Assembly (NCBI RefSeq): GCF_008087665.1
Contig: NZ_CP042912.1
Coordinates: 3,472,001-3,536,000, forward strand
Direction of reading: 5' to 3'
DNA from: Mariniblastus fucicola
GTDB taxonomy: Bacteria > Planctomycetota > Planctomycetia > Pirellulales > Pirellulaceae
DNA length: 64,000 nucleotides
Shown here: positions 1 through 9,563 of the stretch, one piece after another
Layout of the letters: every line of letters begins with the position of its first letter
Numbering within the stretch: the first letter of the stretch is position 1
Position numbers and translations under genes: made by a program
Notes under the pieces: model-generated
What the model was told of the DNA's origin: nothing
The model's input: the letters and a program-made list of their open reading frames with translations, nothing else
Database searches by the model: none

Positions 1-27
1 AGTCGAAAGGTTGATGGAGGAAGAAGA

Positions 28-2415
28 ATGATTGGATGCCCTCCCAGAGCTCAGCTGAGTGATCTGATTCTCGGCACGTTGACTGGCGAAGCCGCGGACA
101 GCGTGACGCTGCACGTCGGCTCTTGCACAGAATGTCAAAGTAGCCTGCAAACGATTGCCTCGGGCGAAATTCCGGTCGAGAAACTGGTTTCCGATTCGAT
201 CGACATCCAACCTCAAAGCGATTCGGCGTACTGGAATGTTATTGGTTCGGCTGGCGTTTCCGCGAATCCGGTGGCCGCCAAGAATCCATCGGACATTCAC
301 GATCCAGACCTGCGTGTGACGAAGGGGATCGATCAGAGCAAAATCGGAACCGACGCGATGTTCGGTGCGGCGGTGCAGGATGGAGAGCTTTCGTTTCTTT
401 CTCCTTCGGATGATCCGGATTCGCTCGGCAAATTACAGCACTTTGAAATTTCTCGCATCATCGGCCGCGGTGGAATGGGCGTTGTCCTGGATGCCTTTGA
501 CACGCATCTGCATCGCCGCGTCGCGATCAAAGTGCTCAACCCAAGATTTCAGCAGGACGAAATTGCAAGGCAGCGTTTTTGCCGCGAAGGCAGGGCAGCG
601 GCAGCGATTTCTCATGAGCACGTCGTGCCGATGTATCAGGTAGCGCGGTTGGAGGAAGAACAGATTGCGTATCTGGTCATGCAGTTGATCAAAGGCCAGA
701 CTCTCGAAGAACGACTCAAAGAAACGTCTCCGTTACCGCCTCAAGAGGTTGCTCGAATCGGAATGCAGATCGCTGCCGGTTTGTCGGCGGCGCACGCCAG
801 CGGAATGGTGCACCGCGACATCAAGCCTGCCAATGTGTTGATCGAAGCCGATACGGAACGTGTCAAGCTGACGGATTTCGGGCTGGCCCGCGTGACGGAC
901 GAGGTCAAGCTGACGCAAACCGGAATCTTGACCGGTACGGTGCTGTACATGTCGCCGGAACAGGCTCTTGGGCAGGAAACCGATGATCGATCGGACCTGT
1001 TTTCGCTTGGCGCGGTGATGTACGAGATGGCGACCGGAATCGCTCCTTTCGAAGCCCCAACTGCGGTCGGCGTGATGAAGCGAATCATGGACGAGAAACC
1101 GCCATCGCCTCGAAAGGTCAATCCGCAAGTCGGAAAACCGCTTTCTGATTTGATCATGAGCCTGATTTCAAAGTCGCCGGACAAACGTCCCGATTCAGCA
1201 GCACCCGTTGCGCGTGCTTTGGCCAGCATCGTGTCGGAACATGGGCCCATTTCGCCACTGCAAGTTCCGGCGGTTGCTTCTTCCGAAGTCAGAAAACTTT
1301 CAGGATCACATTCAGCCAATGGGCGACGGTGGTCATTCAGCGGCTGGCTGGCGGCAGGCGTGATGGCGGCGTTGCTCGCAGCGTCCGCTCTTGGCGGCGG
1401 CTGGGCCTGGATCAATGGAGACGGCAGGACTTCGAGGTCGAATGTTACCAACGGCGTGTCCGTTGAACTGAAAGACGCGGATAATCGAAAGACTGATGTT
1501 ACGGCTCAGTTCCCTTCGGTCGTTTTGAAAGGAAATCCAGGCACTGTCTGGTCAGTTGATTTTGCTCCGGCCGGAAAGTCGATTGTGGCGGGAATTGAAG
1601 ACGGCTCCGTCAGAGTCTGGGACCTTGCAAGTCAAAAGCTCCAAAAGAGTTTTAGCGCTCATCGTGGCATCGTCTGGATCGTTCGCTTTCATCCGACGAG
1701 AAACCTGGTCGCCACGGCAGGTGATGACGGTCTGGTTAAACTATGGGACTCAAAAACGTTTGAGCTGAAACAGGAATGGCAAGCCGACAATAGCGTTCGC
1801 GGCATCTCGTTCTCGCCTGATGGGAATACCCTATTGGCGGGTGACCGGGCTGGAAAGCTTCATTTTTACGATCTGGAAACCGGAGCAGAGTTCGAAACCA
1901 TTTTGCAATCGGGTTCAGTGATGGGGTTAAATTATTCTCCTGACGGAAAATCGTTTGCGACCGTGGGCAGTGATAAAATTGTACGAGTCTTTGATGCAGA
2001 AACGTTTGACCAACGTCAGGCTTTTTCGGGTCACGAGGGCCCAATCTATAACGTCGCCTTTGCACCGAAAGGTTCGCTGCTCGCATCAGTGGGCTGGAAC
2101 AAGCAAATCATGATCTGGAATGTTGAAACCGGCGAGAAAGTGATGCAGCTCGAAGGCGCCGAGGGGGACAACTGGGGCGTGCAGTTCTGTGGCTTTGGCA
2201 CTCATTTGGTCACAGGAGGTATGGATGGAGCAGCGAGACTGTGGGACGTGAGCACCGGAACCAACACGGCGACGCTGCGTGGTCATTCGGCGGCCGTTCA
2301 CAATATCGCGCTCGATCCGAATACACACAGCATCGCAACCAGCAGTCGCGACGGCACCATTCGAATTTGGGACATGAGTGCGCTGGATGACAAGACGAAG
2401 AAGCCAACAAAATAG
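28..2415 (+). CDS. Ser/Thr protein kinase with C-terminal WD40 propeller
   Basis: Membrane-anchored signalling kinase. An N-terminal anti-sigma-like zinc finger motif (HVGSCTEC, about residues 30-37) precedes a Hanks-type kinase domain (about 135-410): glycine loop GRGGMGVV, VAIKVL with Lys168, HRDIKPANV with catalytic Asp264, and DFGLAR. One transmembrane helix follows at about residues 437-460. The rest (about 495-790) is a string of WD40 repeats, each ending in VRVWD, VKLWD, IMIWN or IRIWD, probably one propeller for ligand or partner binding outside the membrane. The ATG at 28 has a GGAGGA ribosome site just upstream. Kinase-WD40 fusions of this layout are typical of planctomycetes; the ligand and target are unknown. 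An ECF sigma factor gene often lies upstream of such kinases, but that would be outside the window. Confidence 0.93.
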   Translation: MIGCPPRAQLSDLILGTLTGEAADSVTLHVGSCTECQSSLQTIASGEIPVEKLVSDSIDIQPQSDSAYWNVIGSAGVSANPVAAKNPSDIHDPDLRVTKGIDQSKIGTDAMFGAAVQDGELSFLSPSDDPDSLGKLQHFEISRIIGRGGMGVVLDAFDTHLHRRVAIKVLNPRFQQDEIARQRFCREGRAAAAISHEHVVPMYQVARLEEEQIAYLVMQLIKGQTLEERLKETSPLPPQEVARIGMQIAAGLSAAHASGMVHRDIKPANVLIEADTERVKLTDFGLARVTDEVKLTQTGILTGTVLYMSPEQALGQETDDRSDLFSLGAVMYEMATGIAPFEAPTAVGVMKRIMDEKPPSPRKVNPQVGKPLSDLIMSLISKSPDKRPDSAAPVARALASIVSEHGPISPLQVPAVASSEVRKLSGSHSANGRRWSFSGWLAAGVMAALLAASALGGGWAWINGDGRTSRSNVTNGVSVELKDADNRKTDVTAQFPSVVLKGNPGTVWSVDFAPAGKSIVAGIEDGSVRVWDLASQKLQKSFSAHRGIVWIVRFHPTRNLVATAGDDGLVKLWDSKTFELKQEWQADNSVRGISFSPDGNTLLAGDRAGKLHFYDLETGAEFETILQSGSVMGLNYSPDGKSFATVGSDKIVRVFDAETFDQRQAFSGHEGPIYNVAFAPKGSLLASVGWNKQIMIWNVETGEKVMQLEGAEGDNWGVQFCGFGTHLVTGGMDGAARLWDVSTGTNTATLRGHSAAVHNIALDPNTHSIATSSRDGTIRIWDMSALDDKTKKPTK

Positions 2416-2565
2416 CTGACAAAAACCGGTCGATGGCATTCTCAAGTCAACCTGAACTTGGACACAGACGTTTTACTTTATCCGAACGCGATGCGACCAA
2501 TTTCCAGATCGGTCGATTCGCAGAGCGATCGCAAGAGCGAAGCCGTTTCTACCGCTTGGCAGGCT

Positions 2566-3174
2566 TCAATCTTCTACTTGATCAAGTACAAACCCGCTGG
2601 CGGCGACCACGTAGTTCCAACCGGATTGCAGCGTCGAAACAACGGCCACCCACACCGATACGGCGATCGTGACTAGCAGCCAGATCGGGACGTCGGTTCC
2701 GCTGCCGCTCATTGCCAACGCCAGCAAACTGGCTCCGGCCGCGATGCATTGAAACCACATTTTCAGCTTGCCGGCCATCTTCGCGGAAAAGTCTCCTCCA
2801 GCCCCCTCGATCATCGAACGAAGCACGGTAACCAAAAGTTCGCGAGCGACCACAATAACCGCCATCCAGCCAGCGACTTTCCCCCACCACGGGAATAGAG
2901 CGCTGTTCATCTCAACCGCCAGCAGAATAAACGTCCCGCAGATCAGGACCTTGTCGCAAAACGGATCAAGGACTCGGCCAAGTTTCGTGACCATGTTGTA
3001 TTTGCGAGCGTACCAGCCATCGAGCCAGTCCGTTCCGGCAGCGAGCACAAACAGAATGAGCGCGGCCCAGTAGAATTTCATCGGGATCAGGACACAGACG
3101 AAAATCGACAACACCAACCGTGCGGCCGAAACCTTGTTGGGAAAGTTGAAAACTTTTGATTTGTCGATGTTCAT
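2566..3174 (-). CDS. pgsA: CDP-diacylglycerol--glycerol-3-phosphate 3-phosphatidyltransferase
   Basis: Integral membrane enzyme that makes phosphatidylglycerol phosphate from CDP-diacylglycerol and glycerol-3-phosphate, the committed step to phosphatidylglycerol. The CDP-alcohol phosphotransferase signature is intact: DWLDGWYAR followed by GRVLDPFCDK, which supplies the DG-AR-G-D-D metal and substrate residues. Several hydrophobic segments follow, and about 202 residues fits the family. The ATG at 3174 (MNIDKSKVFNFPN) is chosen because the upstream extension to 3270 is polar, low-complexity and starts without homology. It converges with the kinase gene. PgsA is the best fit; another CDP-alcohol transferase such as PssA is less likely given the NFPNKVSAARL start. 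Confidence 0.9.
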   Translation of the reverse strand: MNIDKSKVFNFPNKVSAARLVLSIFVCVLIPMKFYWAALILFVLAAGTDWLDGWYARKYNMVTKLGRVLDPFCDKVLICGTFILLAVEMNSALFPWWGKVAGWMAVIVVARELLVTVLRSMIEGAGGDFSAKMAGKLKMWFQCIAAGASLLALAMSGSGTDVPIWLLVTIAVSVWVAVVSTLQSGWNYVVAASGFVLDQVED

Positions 3175-3371
3175 AGTGGGACTCTGAGAAATATTTTCTG
3201 CGTCTGAGGAACAGCCTCGCGATGCTCGGCTAGCCCAACAGGCTAACCTTGGGTCAATTGAATCAAGCACAGACTGGAAGGCAACGCAACCGTCAGGAAA
3301 TGAATGTCACATCAACAAACTACGGCATCGTATGCCTTGCAACACTTGACCTCGTGGCCAAGTCGTGAACT

Positions 3372-4403
3372 CTATGGGCAAACCAGAACCTTCAGCCAGG
3401 GCTGATCTCCAGCCTCAAGTTTTTCGAACCAGTCAGCGGCTTCTTCGAGGGAGCTCCGTGCCGAAATCAATGGCTCGACTTCGATCTTGCCCGACGCGAT
3501 CAGCTCAACGGAAAGTGGAACTTCGTCATTGATCCCACAGGTTCCGACGAGGTTCAGCTCACGCGTAACAACTTTCTGCAACGGCAAAGTGACTTCCGCC
3601 GCCAAGTTTCCGACCAATACGCAGGTTCCGCCGCGACGCAAGCCATCCACCGCCAGCGAAACTGGTCCCGTTGCTCCAACGACTTCGAAGCTGTGATGGG
3701 CTCCGCGGCCATCAGTAAGTTCGTGAATTTTCGCAACCACATTTTCCTCGGTGGCCAGCATCGCATGCGTGGCACCAAGTTTTATGGCCAGGTCCAATCG
3801 CTGCGGAACCAGGTCCAAAGCGATGATCGTCGAGCATCCCGCGTTGCGAAGCGCCTGCACAACCAGCAGCCCGATCAACCCAGCGCCAACAACGATCGCA
3901 GATTCACCTTTAACGACGTTGGCACGATTAACCGCATGGACAGCGACGCCAACCGGTTCAGTAAACGCAGCGTGGTCGTATGAAATTCCATCCGGTAGAG
4001 GACAAACAATCCTGGCAGGAACACACACGTATTCCGCGTAAGCTCCGTGGCGTCGAAACTCGTCGCAGGAAACGCCCATCACCTGGCGCGACTCGCAAAG
4101 ATTGGTGCGGCCGAGATTACAGTAGTGACAATCGCCACAGAAAACCATTGAATCGAACGTCACTCGATCTCCCCTGGCGTAAGCGGTGACGTCATCGCCA
4201 ACTTCAACGATCTCGCCGGCGGCTTCATGCCCCATCACGATTGGCGGAATACGACGTCCGCTGCTACCGTTGGCTCCGTGGATATCACTGCCGCAAATCC
4301 CGCAAGCTTTGACCCGGATCAGGACTTCGTGATCAGCCGGTTGCGGCACGTCTTTGTCGACCAGTTCAAAAACAGAAGGGCCAACAAGTTCAAGAGCTTT
4401 CAT
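3372..4403 (-). CDS. Zinc-dependent medium-chain alcohol/polyol dehydrogenase
   Basis: NAD(P)-dependent dehydrogenase of the threonine/sorbitol dehydrogenase type. Catalytic zinc motif CGICGSDIHG and GHEAAGEIVEVG lie near the N-terminus; the structural zinc loop CGDCHYCNLGRTNLC is complete. A Rossmann motif VVGAGLIGLLVVQAL marks the nucleotide-binding domain. The length of 343 residues is normal. The start at 4403 (MKALELVGPS) is preferred because a longer reading frame to 4541 would run through the selenocysteine tRNA at 4446-4545. The gene begins 43 bases from the tRNA 3' end on the same strand, so the two could share a transcript. The substrate cannot be assigned from sequence. Confidence 0.88.
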   Translation of the reverse strand: MKALELVGPSVFELVDKDVPQPADHEVLIRVKACGICGSDIHGANGSSGRRIPPIVMGHEAAGEIVEVGDDVTAYARGDRVTFDSMVFCGDCHYCNLGRTNLCESRQVMGVSCDEFRRHGAYAEYVCVPARIVCPLPDGISYDHAAFTEPVGVAVHAVNRANVVKGESAIVVGAGLIGLLVVQALRNAGCSTIIALDLVPQRLDLAIKLGATHAMLATEENVVAKIHELTDGRGAHHSFEVVGATGPVSLAVDGLRRGGTCVLVGNLAAEVTLPLQKVVTRELNLVGTCGINDEVPLSVELIASGKIEVEPLISARSSLEEAADWFEKLEAGDQPWLKVLVCP

Positions 4404-4445
4404 GGTGCGAACCGCAAAGTCAGGCGTGGTTTGGTAGAAGTAGTT

Positions 4446-4545
4446 TGGCGGAAGTGCATGGGAATCGAACCCACCGACCACATGATTTCCATGCGGCCCT
4501 ACGGTTTTGAAGACCGCGGCCGGCACCAGCCGAACAAGCACTTCC
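4446..4545 (-). tRNA. selC: tRNA-Sec (anticodon TCA)
   Basis: Selenocysteine tRNA. On the minus strand the 8-bp acceptor stem GGAAGTGC (5' end at 4545) pairs with GCACTTCC, followed by discriminator G and an encoded CCA ending at 4446. The D stem is long (TCGGC-TGGT-GCCGG), the anticodon loop is CTTCAAA with TCA at 4508-4510, and a long variable arm (GGCCGCATG...) precedes a T arm with GGTTCGATTCC. The total of 100 nt and the 8-bp acceptor are hallmarks of bacterial tRNA-Sec. It lies 43 bases upstream of the zinc dehydrogenase start. No selA, selB or selD gene is in the window. Confidence 0.93.
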
Positions 4546-4639
4546 CGAGCAATGATTATGCAATGGCGCAGCCGCGCGTCGCAAGCTCCAATGTTCAGTT
4601 TATTAAACGCGATACAATACGTCTGGGCTGCTGATCGGA

Positions 4640-5347
4640 CTAATTATCCGCTTCTGCTTCTGCCTCTTCAATTTTCTGACGCTCTTCCCGCTCCCGCTCG
4701 ATCTCTTCGCGAGCCGTACGATATTGAGCCTCCGACTTTCCGCCGGTAATTTTGTCGACGCCGACTCTCTGTTCAACCAGATCCATGATCTGATCTGATG
4801 TTACCCGATCAAATTTAAGATCATCAATCACGAACGATTTTGCTACACCGTTTTCCGAATACGCAAGCTTGGCGATTCCTTTCTTCTCCCACTTGCTTTT
4901 GTCGATCGTTTCGATCTGGTCGAACGCAACCTTCTGACCTTTCGCGTTGACCAGTTGATCGCCTTCCACGCCAATCCATTGACCAAGACATCGGAAGAAA
5001 GTGAGCAGGCACGGGATTCCGGCAACGAACGTAAACAGGAAACCGATGAAGTAGCTGTAGAGCGTGTTCGTGGTCAGTTCGGCAGGGCTGTATTTCGGCG
5101 AACCTTCCGTCCAGTTGTTGGACTCTGCCATGGTGGCCCACTGTCGTTGCAATTCGCCGTCGTCGCCCTTAAGTTGCGTTTTGAGCAACTCGTAAGCTTC
5201 TGACGCAGGACGCATTTTTGGATAGACAAAAATCGGGTCGATAAAGTGATACAGCCCCACAGCCAGAGCAATAACACCGATGAGCAGAAATTTGTATTTG
5301 AAGTTTGGATTGACTTCGGCGCGGAGCGCGGCAGAGCTGTCTGACAT
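4640..5347 (-). CDS. Hypothetical two-helix membrane protein
   Basis: I do not recognise a named family. The 235-residue protein has a hydrophobic helix near residues 19-40 (KFLLIGVIALAVGLYHFI), a polar loop, and a second helix near residues 92-112 (LYSYFIGFLFTFVAGIPCLL). The cytoplasmic C-terminal half has alternating charged strands (VEGDQLVNAKGQKVAFDQI), and the tail (EEIEREREERQKIEEAEAE) is a highly charged coiled coil. The ATG at 5347 is used because the codon at 5350 is only GTG. It is divergent from the pyrophosphatase gene and stands alone on its strand. Probably real, given length, codon use and membrane topology. Confidence 0.72.
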   Translation of the reverse strand: MSDSSAALRAEVNPNFKYKFLLIGVIALAVGLYHFIDPIFVYPKMRPASEAYELLKTQLKGDDGELQRQWATMAESNNWTEGSPKYSPAELTTNTLYSYFIGFLFTFVAGIPCLLTFFRCLGQWIGVEGDQLVNAKGQKVAFDQIETIDKSKWEKKGIAKLAYSENGVAKSFVIDDLKFDRVTSDQIMDLVEQRVGVDKITGGKSEAQYRTAREEIEREREERQKIEEAEAEADN

Positions 5348-5525
5348 CACAGATTCATTTCGGAAGTTGGATTGAGCACAATTGCCCGGAATTGAGGGTC
5401 TATTGTGAACCGTTCGATTTATTTTTCAATGTCGATCCTTGCTTGTTCAATCGACAACAATGTGTTCAACTTGGTCTCATCGTTGACCAATTAATCCTAT
5501 TTGAACCTTACTTGCATCCGGTGCA

Positions 5526-6050
5526 ATGCGAATCGACGAAATTAAGATCGGCGACGATCCTCCAAACGACGTTAACGTCATCATCGAAGTCCCTAACGGC
5601 GGGCAACCGATCAAGTACGAAATGGACAAGGCCTCCGGGACGTTGTTTGTTGATCGTTTTCTATATACGCCGATGCGATATCCGGGAAACTATGGCTTTG
5701 TGCCGCACAGTTTGTCGCTCGATGGAGACCCGATTGACGTGCTGGTTTGCAACACCCGCGCTATCGTCCCGGGAGCGGTGATGAATTGCCGGCCGATTGG
5801 TGTCCTGATCATGGAAGATGACGCGGGGCATGACGAAAAAATCATCGCGGTCCCATCGAAGAAACTGACTCGCCGATACGATGACGTCGACAACTATTCC
5901 GACCTGCCCGAGATCACGATCCAGCAAATCGAGCACTTCTTTGCTCACTACAAGGATCTTGAGCCTGGCAAATGGGTGAAATTGGCGAAAGTACATGAGG
6001 CAGATGTAGCTCGGAAGATGATCGTCGAGGCAATCGAACGAGCCAAATAG
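5526..6050 (+). CDS. ppa: Inorganic pyrophosphatase (family I)
   Basis: Soluble Mg-dependent enzyme that hydrolyses pyrophosphate to phosphate and pulls biosynthetic reactions forward. Family I features are visible: [16 protein letters not shown], the [13 protein letters not shown] segment, the acidic metal motif DGDPIDVLV (near residue 67), and the later DDVDNY and [15 protein letters not shown] segments that bind phosphate. At 174 residues it has the usual bacterial length. Start ATG at 5526. Monocistronic in appearance, with a short gap to the convergent AnmK-like gene. Confidence 0.96.
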   Translation: MRIDEIKIGDDPPNDVNVIIEVPNGGQPIKYEMDKASGTLFVDRFLYTPMRYPGNYGFVPHSLSLDGDPIDVLVCNTRAIVPGAVMNCRPIGVLIMEDDAGHDEKIIAVPSKKLTRRYDDVDNYSDLPEITIQQIEHFFAHYKDLEPGKWVKLAKVHEADVARKMIVEAIERAK

Positions 6051-6210
6051 TCGAAGCCGTGTTGGCGGAAAGGCGATAGCCGCGGTGCCTGTCCGCGTTT
6101 TTCCACCCGAACACCCTCCTCATCCTTAGAAAGAGCACTGTGGCGCTTTATCGGTACGCGGTGAAACTTTCGTCCGTCGCATCAATTTCAACAGTCAAAA
6201 TTGCAGATCG

Positions 6211-7644
6211 CTAAACGGCGTCCCGTAATTTCATTGCCGACGGCTCATGGTCGGCCATCTCTCTCAGCAAATTTCGCCACGAGTTTGGACGTCCGGGTGT
6301 CAGCCGGCCAAGGATTCGTTGCTGCTGAGCACCGGTCAGGGCGGGAATATTCGCAGGCATCTGATCGACGTGCATAAAACCCAGCATTGCGGCCAGGATA
6401 CTGGGTCCGTCAACGTCTCCCATCGATTCGCCGGAAAAATGTGACCTCCAACTGCCAGAAACCTGAGTCTCAGCGTAGTGATTCTGCAATCGCGAAACGA
6501 GCGCGTCCGAAATGGGGTTGGGGGCGTCAACCGTGATACTGCCTGGCGTTTCAAATTCCGGCAGCGAGCGATCGAAAGCATCCAGCAAGCCGCCGCCGGC
6601 TTTTCTCGTTCGCGGCGCAGCGTTCAACTCTTCCTGCAACTCCGCTCGCATGCGAGCGTACTCGGATTTCAACTGTTGTAACGAGTTTTGTATTCCATTC
6701 TGCACCTCGACACTGATCCACTTCATCGCCGTGCATAGCAACTGTTCAGCTGTCAGGCTGGCGTTCGTTGGCAGTGCGACGCATCGCAACATGGCTTCGG
6801 TTCGCAACTCTACGCAATCAATCTGCTTCCACTGAGCCAAAAGTTCTTTCGAGTGAATGCCGGAAACCAACAGTTGCCTTGATCGCGGCGAAGCCAACGA
6901 CTCGACCGACGACAGCTTCAACAAGCCACGAATCAAATCCATCCCTTCCGTCCGGATCGTCCGCAGCGTTGGGACTTCGGCATCAAGTCCATCCGAAGGT
7001 GGCAACAGGTAGCCATTGGTTGCACTGCCTATTTTGATCGCAACATTTGCACGCCTGGCGATTTTCCGATCGCGGTCCGCCTGCAGCAACCACAGGCAGA
7101 GCGGGTCCAGCGGATAGCCTTTCCCGCCTACAGCCATGTCGCGGTCCGGCCAGGCATCGATCACGCTAACACCGGTCTTTTCGGCCAGTCGAGTCGCATC
7201 GCAGAGGCTCATGTAGGACACAACGCCGTCGAAGTCATTCAGCCAAACCCCTGGATCGGTCACTGAAACCGCAAGGATACGATCAACATACTTGCCAGCT
7301 TTCAACTTCAATTGCTCAATCACGGCAGCCTGAACATCCGCCAGCTCGGCAACGCAACTGCGGTACTCCTGAACGGATTGAGGATCTTGAACCAAATCCT
7401 GACAGGCAGACCGAAGCGCGGGCGAAATCGGAAGCGAAAGACTGTCGCAATAGAGAACGCGAAGCGATTTGCCGTGTCCACGCGCGACCACCAGCGAACC
7501 CGAAATGCTTTCGAAAGCGTCGTCGACATTGAGACCGGCGACCAGACGCCGAGTTCGGTCCAGCAGCGCACGCTCGATTCTAACCGCTGAATTTTCCAGC
7601 GGCTTTTTGTTCCAGAAGTCGGCAAAACGAAACAGCTTGAGCAT
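6211..7644 (-). CDS. Divergent AnmK-like (anhydro-N-acetylmuramic acid kinase family) protein
   Basis: The central region resembles anhydro-N-acetylmuramic acid kinase, which phosphorylates recycled peptidoglycan sugar: [30 protein letters not shown] corresponds in pattern to the family's AERTGITVV...D.AAGGQGAPL block, and a later [11 protein letters not shown] matches the family's substrate-binding loop region. However, the N-terminal nucleotide motif GTSxDGxD is not visible, and the protein (477 residues) is longer than usual, with an extra C-terminal helical tail. It may have lost kinase activity or have a new substrate. Start ATG at 7644. The gene is divergent from purE. Confidence 0.68.
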   Translation of the reverse strand: MLKLFRFADFWNKKPLENSAVRIERALLDRTRRLVAGLNVDDAFESISGSLVVARGHGKSLRVLYCDSLSLPISPALRSACQDLVQDPQSVQEYRSCVAELADVQAAVIEQLKLKAGKYVDRILAVSVTDPGVWLNDFDGVVSYMSLCDATRLAEKTGVSVIDAWPDRDMAVGGKGYPLDPLCLWLLQADRDRKIARRANVAIKIGSATNGYLLPPSDGLDAEVPTLRTIRTEGMDLIRGLLKLSSVESLASPRSRQLLVSGIHSKELLAQWKQIDCVELRTEAMLRCVALPTNASLTAEQLLCTAMKWISVEVQNGIQNSLQQLKSEYARMRAELQEELNAAPRTRKAGGGLLDAFDRSLPEFETPGSITVDAPNPISDALVSRLQNHYAETQVSGSWRSHFSGESMGDVDGPSILAAMLGFMHVDQMPANIPALTGAQQQRILGRLTPGRPNSWRNLLREMADHEPSAMKLRDAV

Positions 7645-7776
7645 TTTGCGACTATAGGGAGATTGGGAGACTGGAGTCTAGATCATTCCGCGAATTCGAC
7701 ACTGCCGCCAGGGATAGGAAATCCGCAGCCCGTGACTAAAATGTTCGCTTCAAATCCCGGACACAAGAAAACTGCC

Positions 7777-8280
7777 ATGAACCAGCCAGCACCAACCGTT
7801 TCCGTCGCCATCGTGATGGGCAGTCAGTCCGACTGGCCGACCATGCAATTGGCTCACGACATCTTGAACGAACTGGGAGTTGGCTCACACTGCGAAGTCG
7901 TTTCGGCGCACCGGACTCCAAAAAAAATGTTCGATTTTGCCAAGTCTGCGGCGGGTCGGGGATTTAAAGTTATCATCGCCGGAGCTGGCGGTGCTGCACA
8001 TCTTCCAGGCATGATTGCCTCGCTGACCAACCTCCCGGTACTCGGCGTTCCCGTCAAAAGCAGGGCTCTGCAAGGACTCGATTCTTTGCTATCGATCGTG
8101 CAGATGCCAGGCGGCGTTCCCGTTGGCACTTTGGCAATCGGCGAGTCAGGTGCGAAGAATGCGGGACTGCTGGCCGCGAGGATTTTGGCTCTCTCAGATC
8201 CAGAACTAGCCAGGCGAGTCGAAGCGTATTCGGAAACTCAGACCAAAGACGTGCTTCGGCGCAGCAAACTGGCGGACTGA
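7777..8280 (+). CDS. purE: N5-carboxyaminoimidazole ribonucleotide mutase
   Basis: Class I PurE, converting N5-CAIR to CAIR in de novo purine synthesis. The family core is complete: [14 protein letters not shown] near the N-terminus, VVSAHRTP with the catalytic histidine, and [16 protein letters not shown], then the [14 protein letters not shown] segment. The ATG at 7777 ([19 protein letters not shown]) gives 167 residues, the normal length; the frame is open back to 7663 but the extra part has no family similarity. The partner purK is not adjacent. Confidence 0.95.
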   Translation: MNQPAPTVSVAIVMGSQSDWPTMQLAHDILNELGVGSHCEVVSAHRTPKKMFDFAKSAAGRGFKVIIAGAGGAAHLPGMIASLTNLPVLGVPVKSRALQGLDSLLSIVQMPGGVPVGTLAIGESGAKNAGLLAARILALSDPELARRVEAYSETQTKDVLRRSKLAD

Positions 8281-8500
8281 GGTTAGTTGCGCAAGCTTGA
8301 ATTCTTCTCGCAGCGCTGGCGACCCTTTCGTCCGCACAACTGGCACTTCTGCCAACACCCTTTTTTTCCCGAAAAGTGGAACAGCCACAACGTTCGCTAA
8401 ATTCCCTACAGCTTAAATGGCGATGGAGTGAGTGGAACAGTTGGGTTTCGACCCGTAATCTCCGCGTGGAGACGTTCCGCATTCCAACCAGGGGGAAATC

Positions 8501-9496
8501 ATGTCAAGCGAAGTCTCTACCAGACGCCTCATTGCGGCGACCATGCTGTTGGCTCTGGCTTTCACTTCACTCATTCAAACAGGATGCACACGACCGATTC
8601 GTCGATTGGGCATCATGGACGAACTTGCGATCGCATACCGCGACCGAGTGTGGGCTCAGCGTGCTTACAATTTACGATTTGCGAACTGCAACCGTGAATA
8701 TTCAGATCACTTCAAAAGTGGATTCTGCTCCGGATATTCGGACGTCTGCAATGGAGGCGACGGGTATATTCCCGCTCTGCCGCCGGAAGAGTATCGCGGA
8801 TACGAATATCAGTGTGCCGAAGGTTCCAAGTGTGTTGACACATGGTTCGAAGGATATCCTGCTGGAGTGGCAGCTGCTCGAGAAGAGAAAGCTGGATCGT
8901 TCCACCAGATGCATGTGTCGCGAATGATCGACCAGGCAATCACGCAGGACAAAGCTACTAACGTTCTGCCTTCGGATGTGCCGGTCACCAAATCATCCGC
9001 CACAATGATTCCGCCGACATCCTCCGTCGTCACGAAGAAACTTGGCGAGCAAATGGTTCCTCCCAAGCCACCGATGGCGTTGCGAAATCCTGAGCCAATG
9101 CAGATGCCATACGCGTCGACCAAGCCGGGTACGCCAGTTGCTCATTCGGTCCTTGCGAAGCCTGCGACAATGAACTCAGCGACAGTCAAACCTGCTCCTG
9201 TTGCTCCGCAGCGGTCAGCCAAGGTTCCGCCGATCTATCAGGCACCAGCAAAACCGCAAGCAAGCCCGCAGCAGCTTCCTCCGATCAAGTCGATTGAGAA
9301 ACCTGCTCAGACTTCGCTGCCTCCGATCGTGCAGGGAACCCAAAAAGTGACCACCACCGTTAAGCGACCTCCGATTGTTCGCGGTCGCAAGATTGACCCT
9401 TCGGCGAGTGTTTCTGTTAACGAAATTCCGTTGCCGATGACAGTCCGCAGTTCGTTCGACACCCGGACGGCAGCTTGGCCTGTCAACCGAAAATAG
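8501..9496 (+). CDS. Putative lipoprotein with proline-rich tail
   Basis: Unrecognised planctomycete-type lipoprotein. The signal peptide (MSSEVSTRRLIAATMLLAL...) ends in a lipobox-like SLIQTGC at about residues 23-29, so the mature protein should be membrane-anchored. The middle (about 45-130) is a Cys- and Tyr-rich domain with repeated CNR, FCSGYSDVCNGGDGYIP and EYRGYEYQCAEGSKCVDTWF-like segments; the C-terminal half is Pro/Lys/Ala-rich and likely extended, perhaps crossing the envelope. An AGGGGG ribosome site precedes the ATG at 8501. It sits 67 bases upstream of the polysaccharide export gene in the same direction, so co-transcription and a role in envelope export are plausible but inferred. 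Confidence 0.8.
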   Translation: MSSEVSTRRLIAATMLLALAFTSLIQTGCTRPIRRLGIMDELAIAYRDRVWAQRAYNLRFANCNREYSDHFKSGFCSGYSDVCNGGDGYIPALPPEEYRGYEYQCAEGSKCVDTWFEGYPAGVAAAREEKAGSFHQMHVSRMIDQAITQDKATNVLPSDVPVTKSSATMIPPTSSVVTKKLGEQMVPPKPPMALRNPEPMQMPYASTKPGTPVAHSVLAKPATMNSATVKPAPVAPQRSAKVPPIYQAPAKPQASPQQLPPIKSIEKPAQTSLPPIVQGTQKVTTTVKRPPIVRGRKIDPSASVSVNEIPLPMTVRSSFDTRTAAWPVNRK

Positions 9497-9563
9497 CTTT
9501 CTCGATACATTCTTCAAATTTTGAATCGCTCGGCCAGGATGGCCAGTTTAAGGGGAGTCCAAG

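Noticed and set aside
741-1451. 236-codon minus-strand frame opposite the kinase
   Set aside because: Antisense shadow of a well-supported kinase gene; no domain recognised.
4227-4634. Plus-strand open frame of 135 codons
   Set aside because: It runs antisense to the zinc dehydrogenase and through the tRNA-Sec gene and has no family resemblance.
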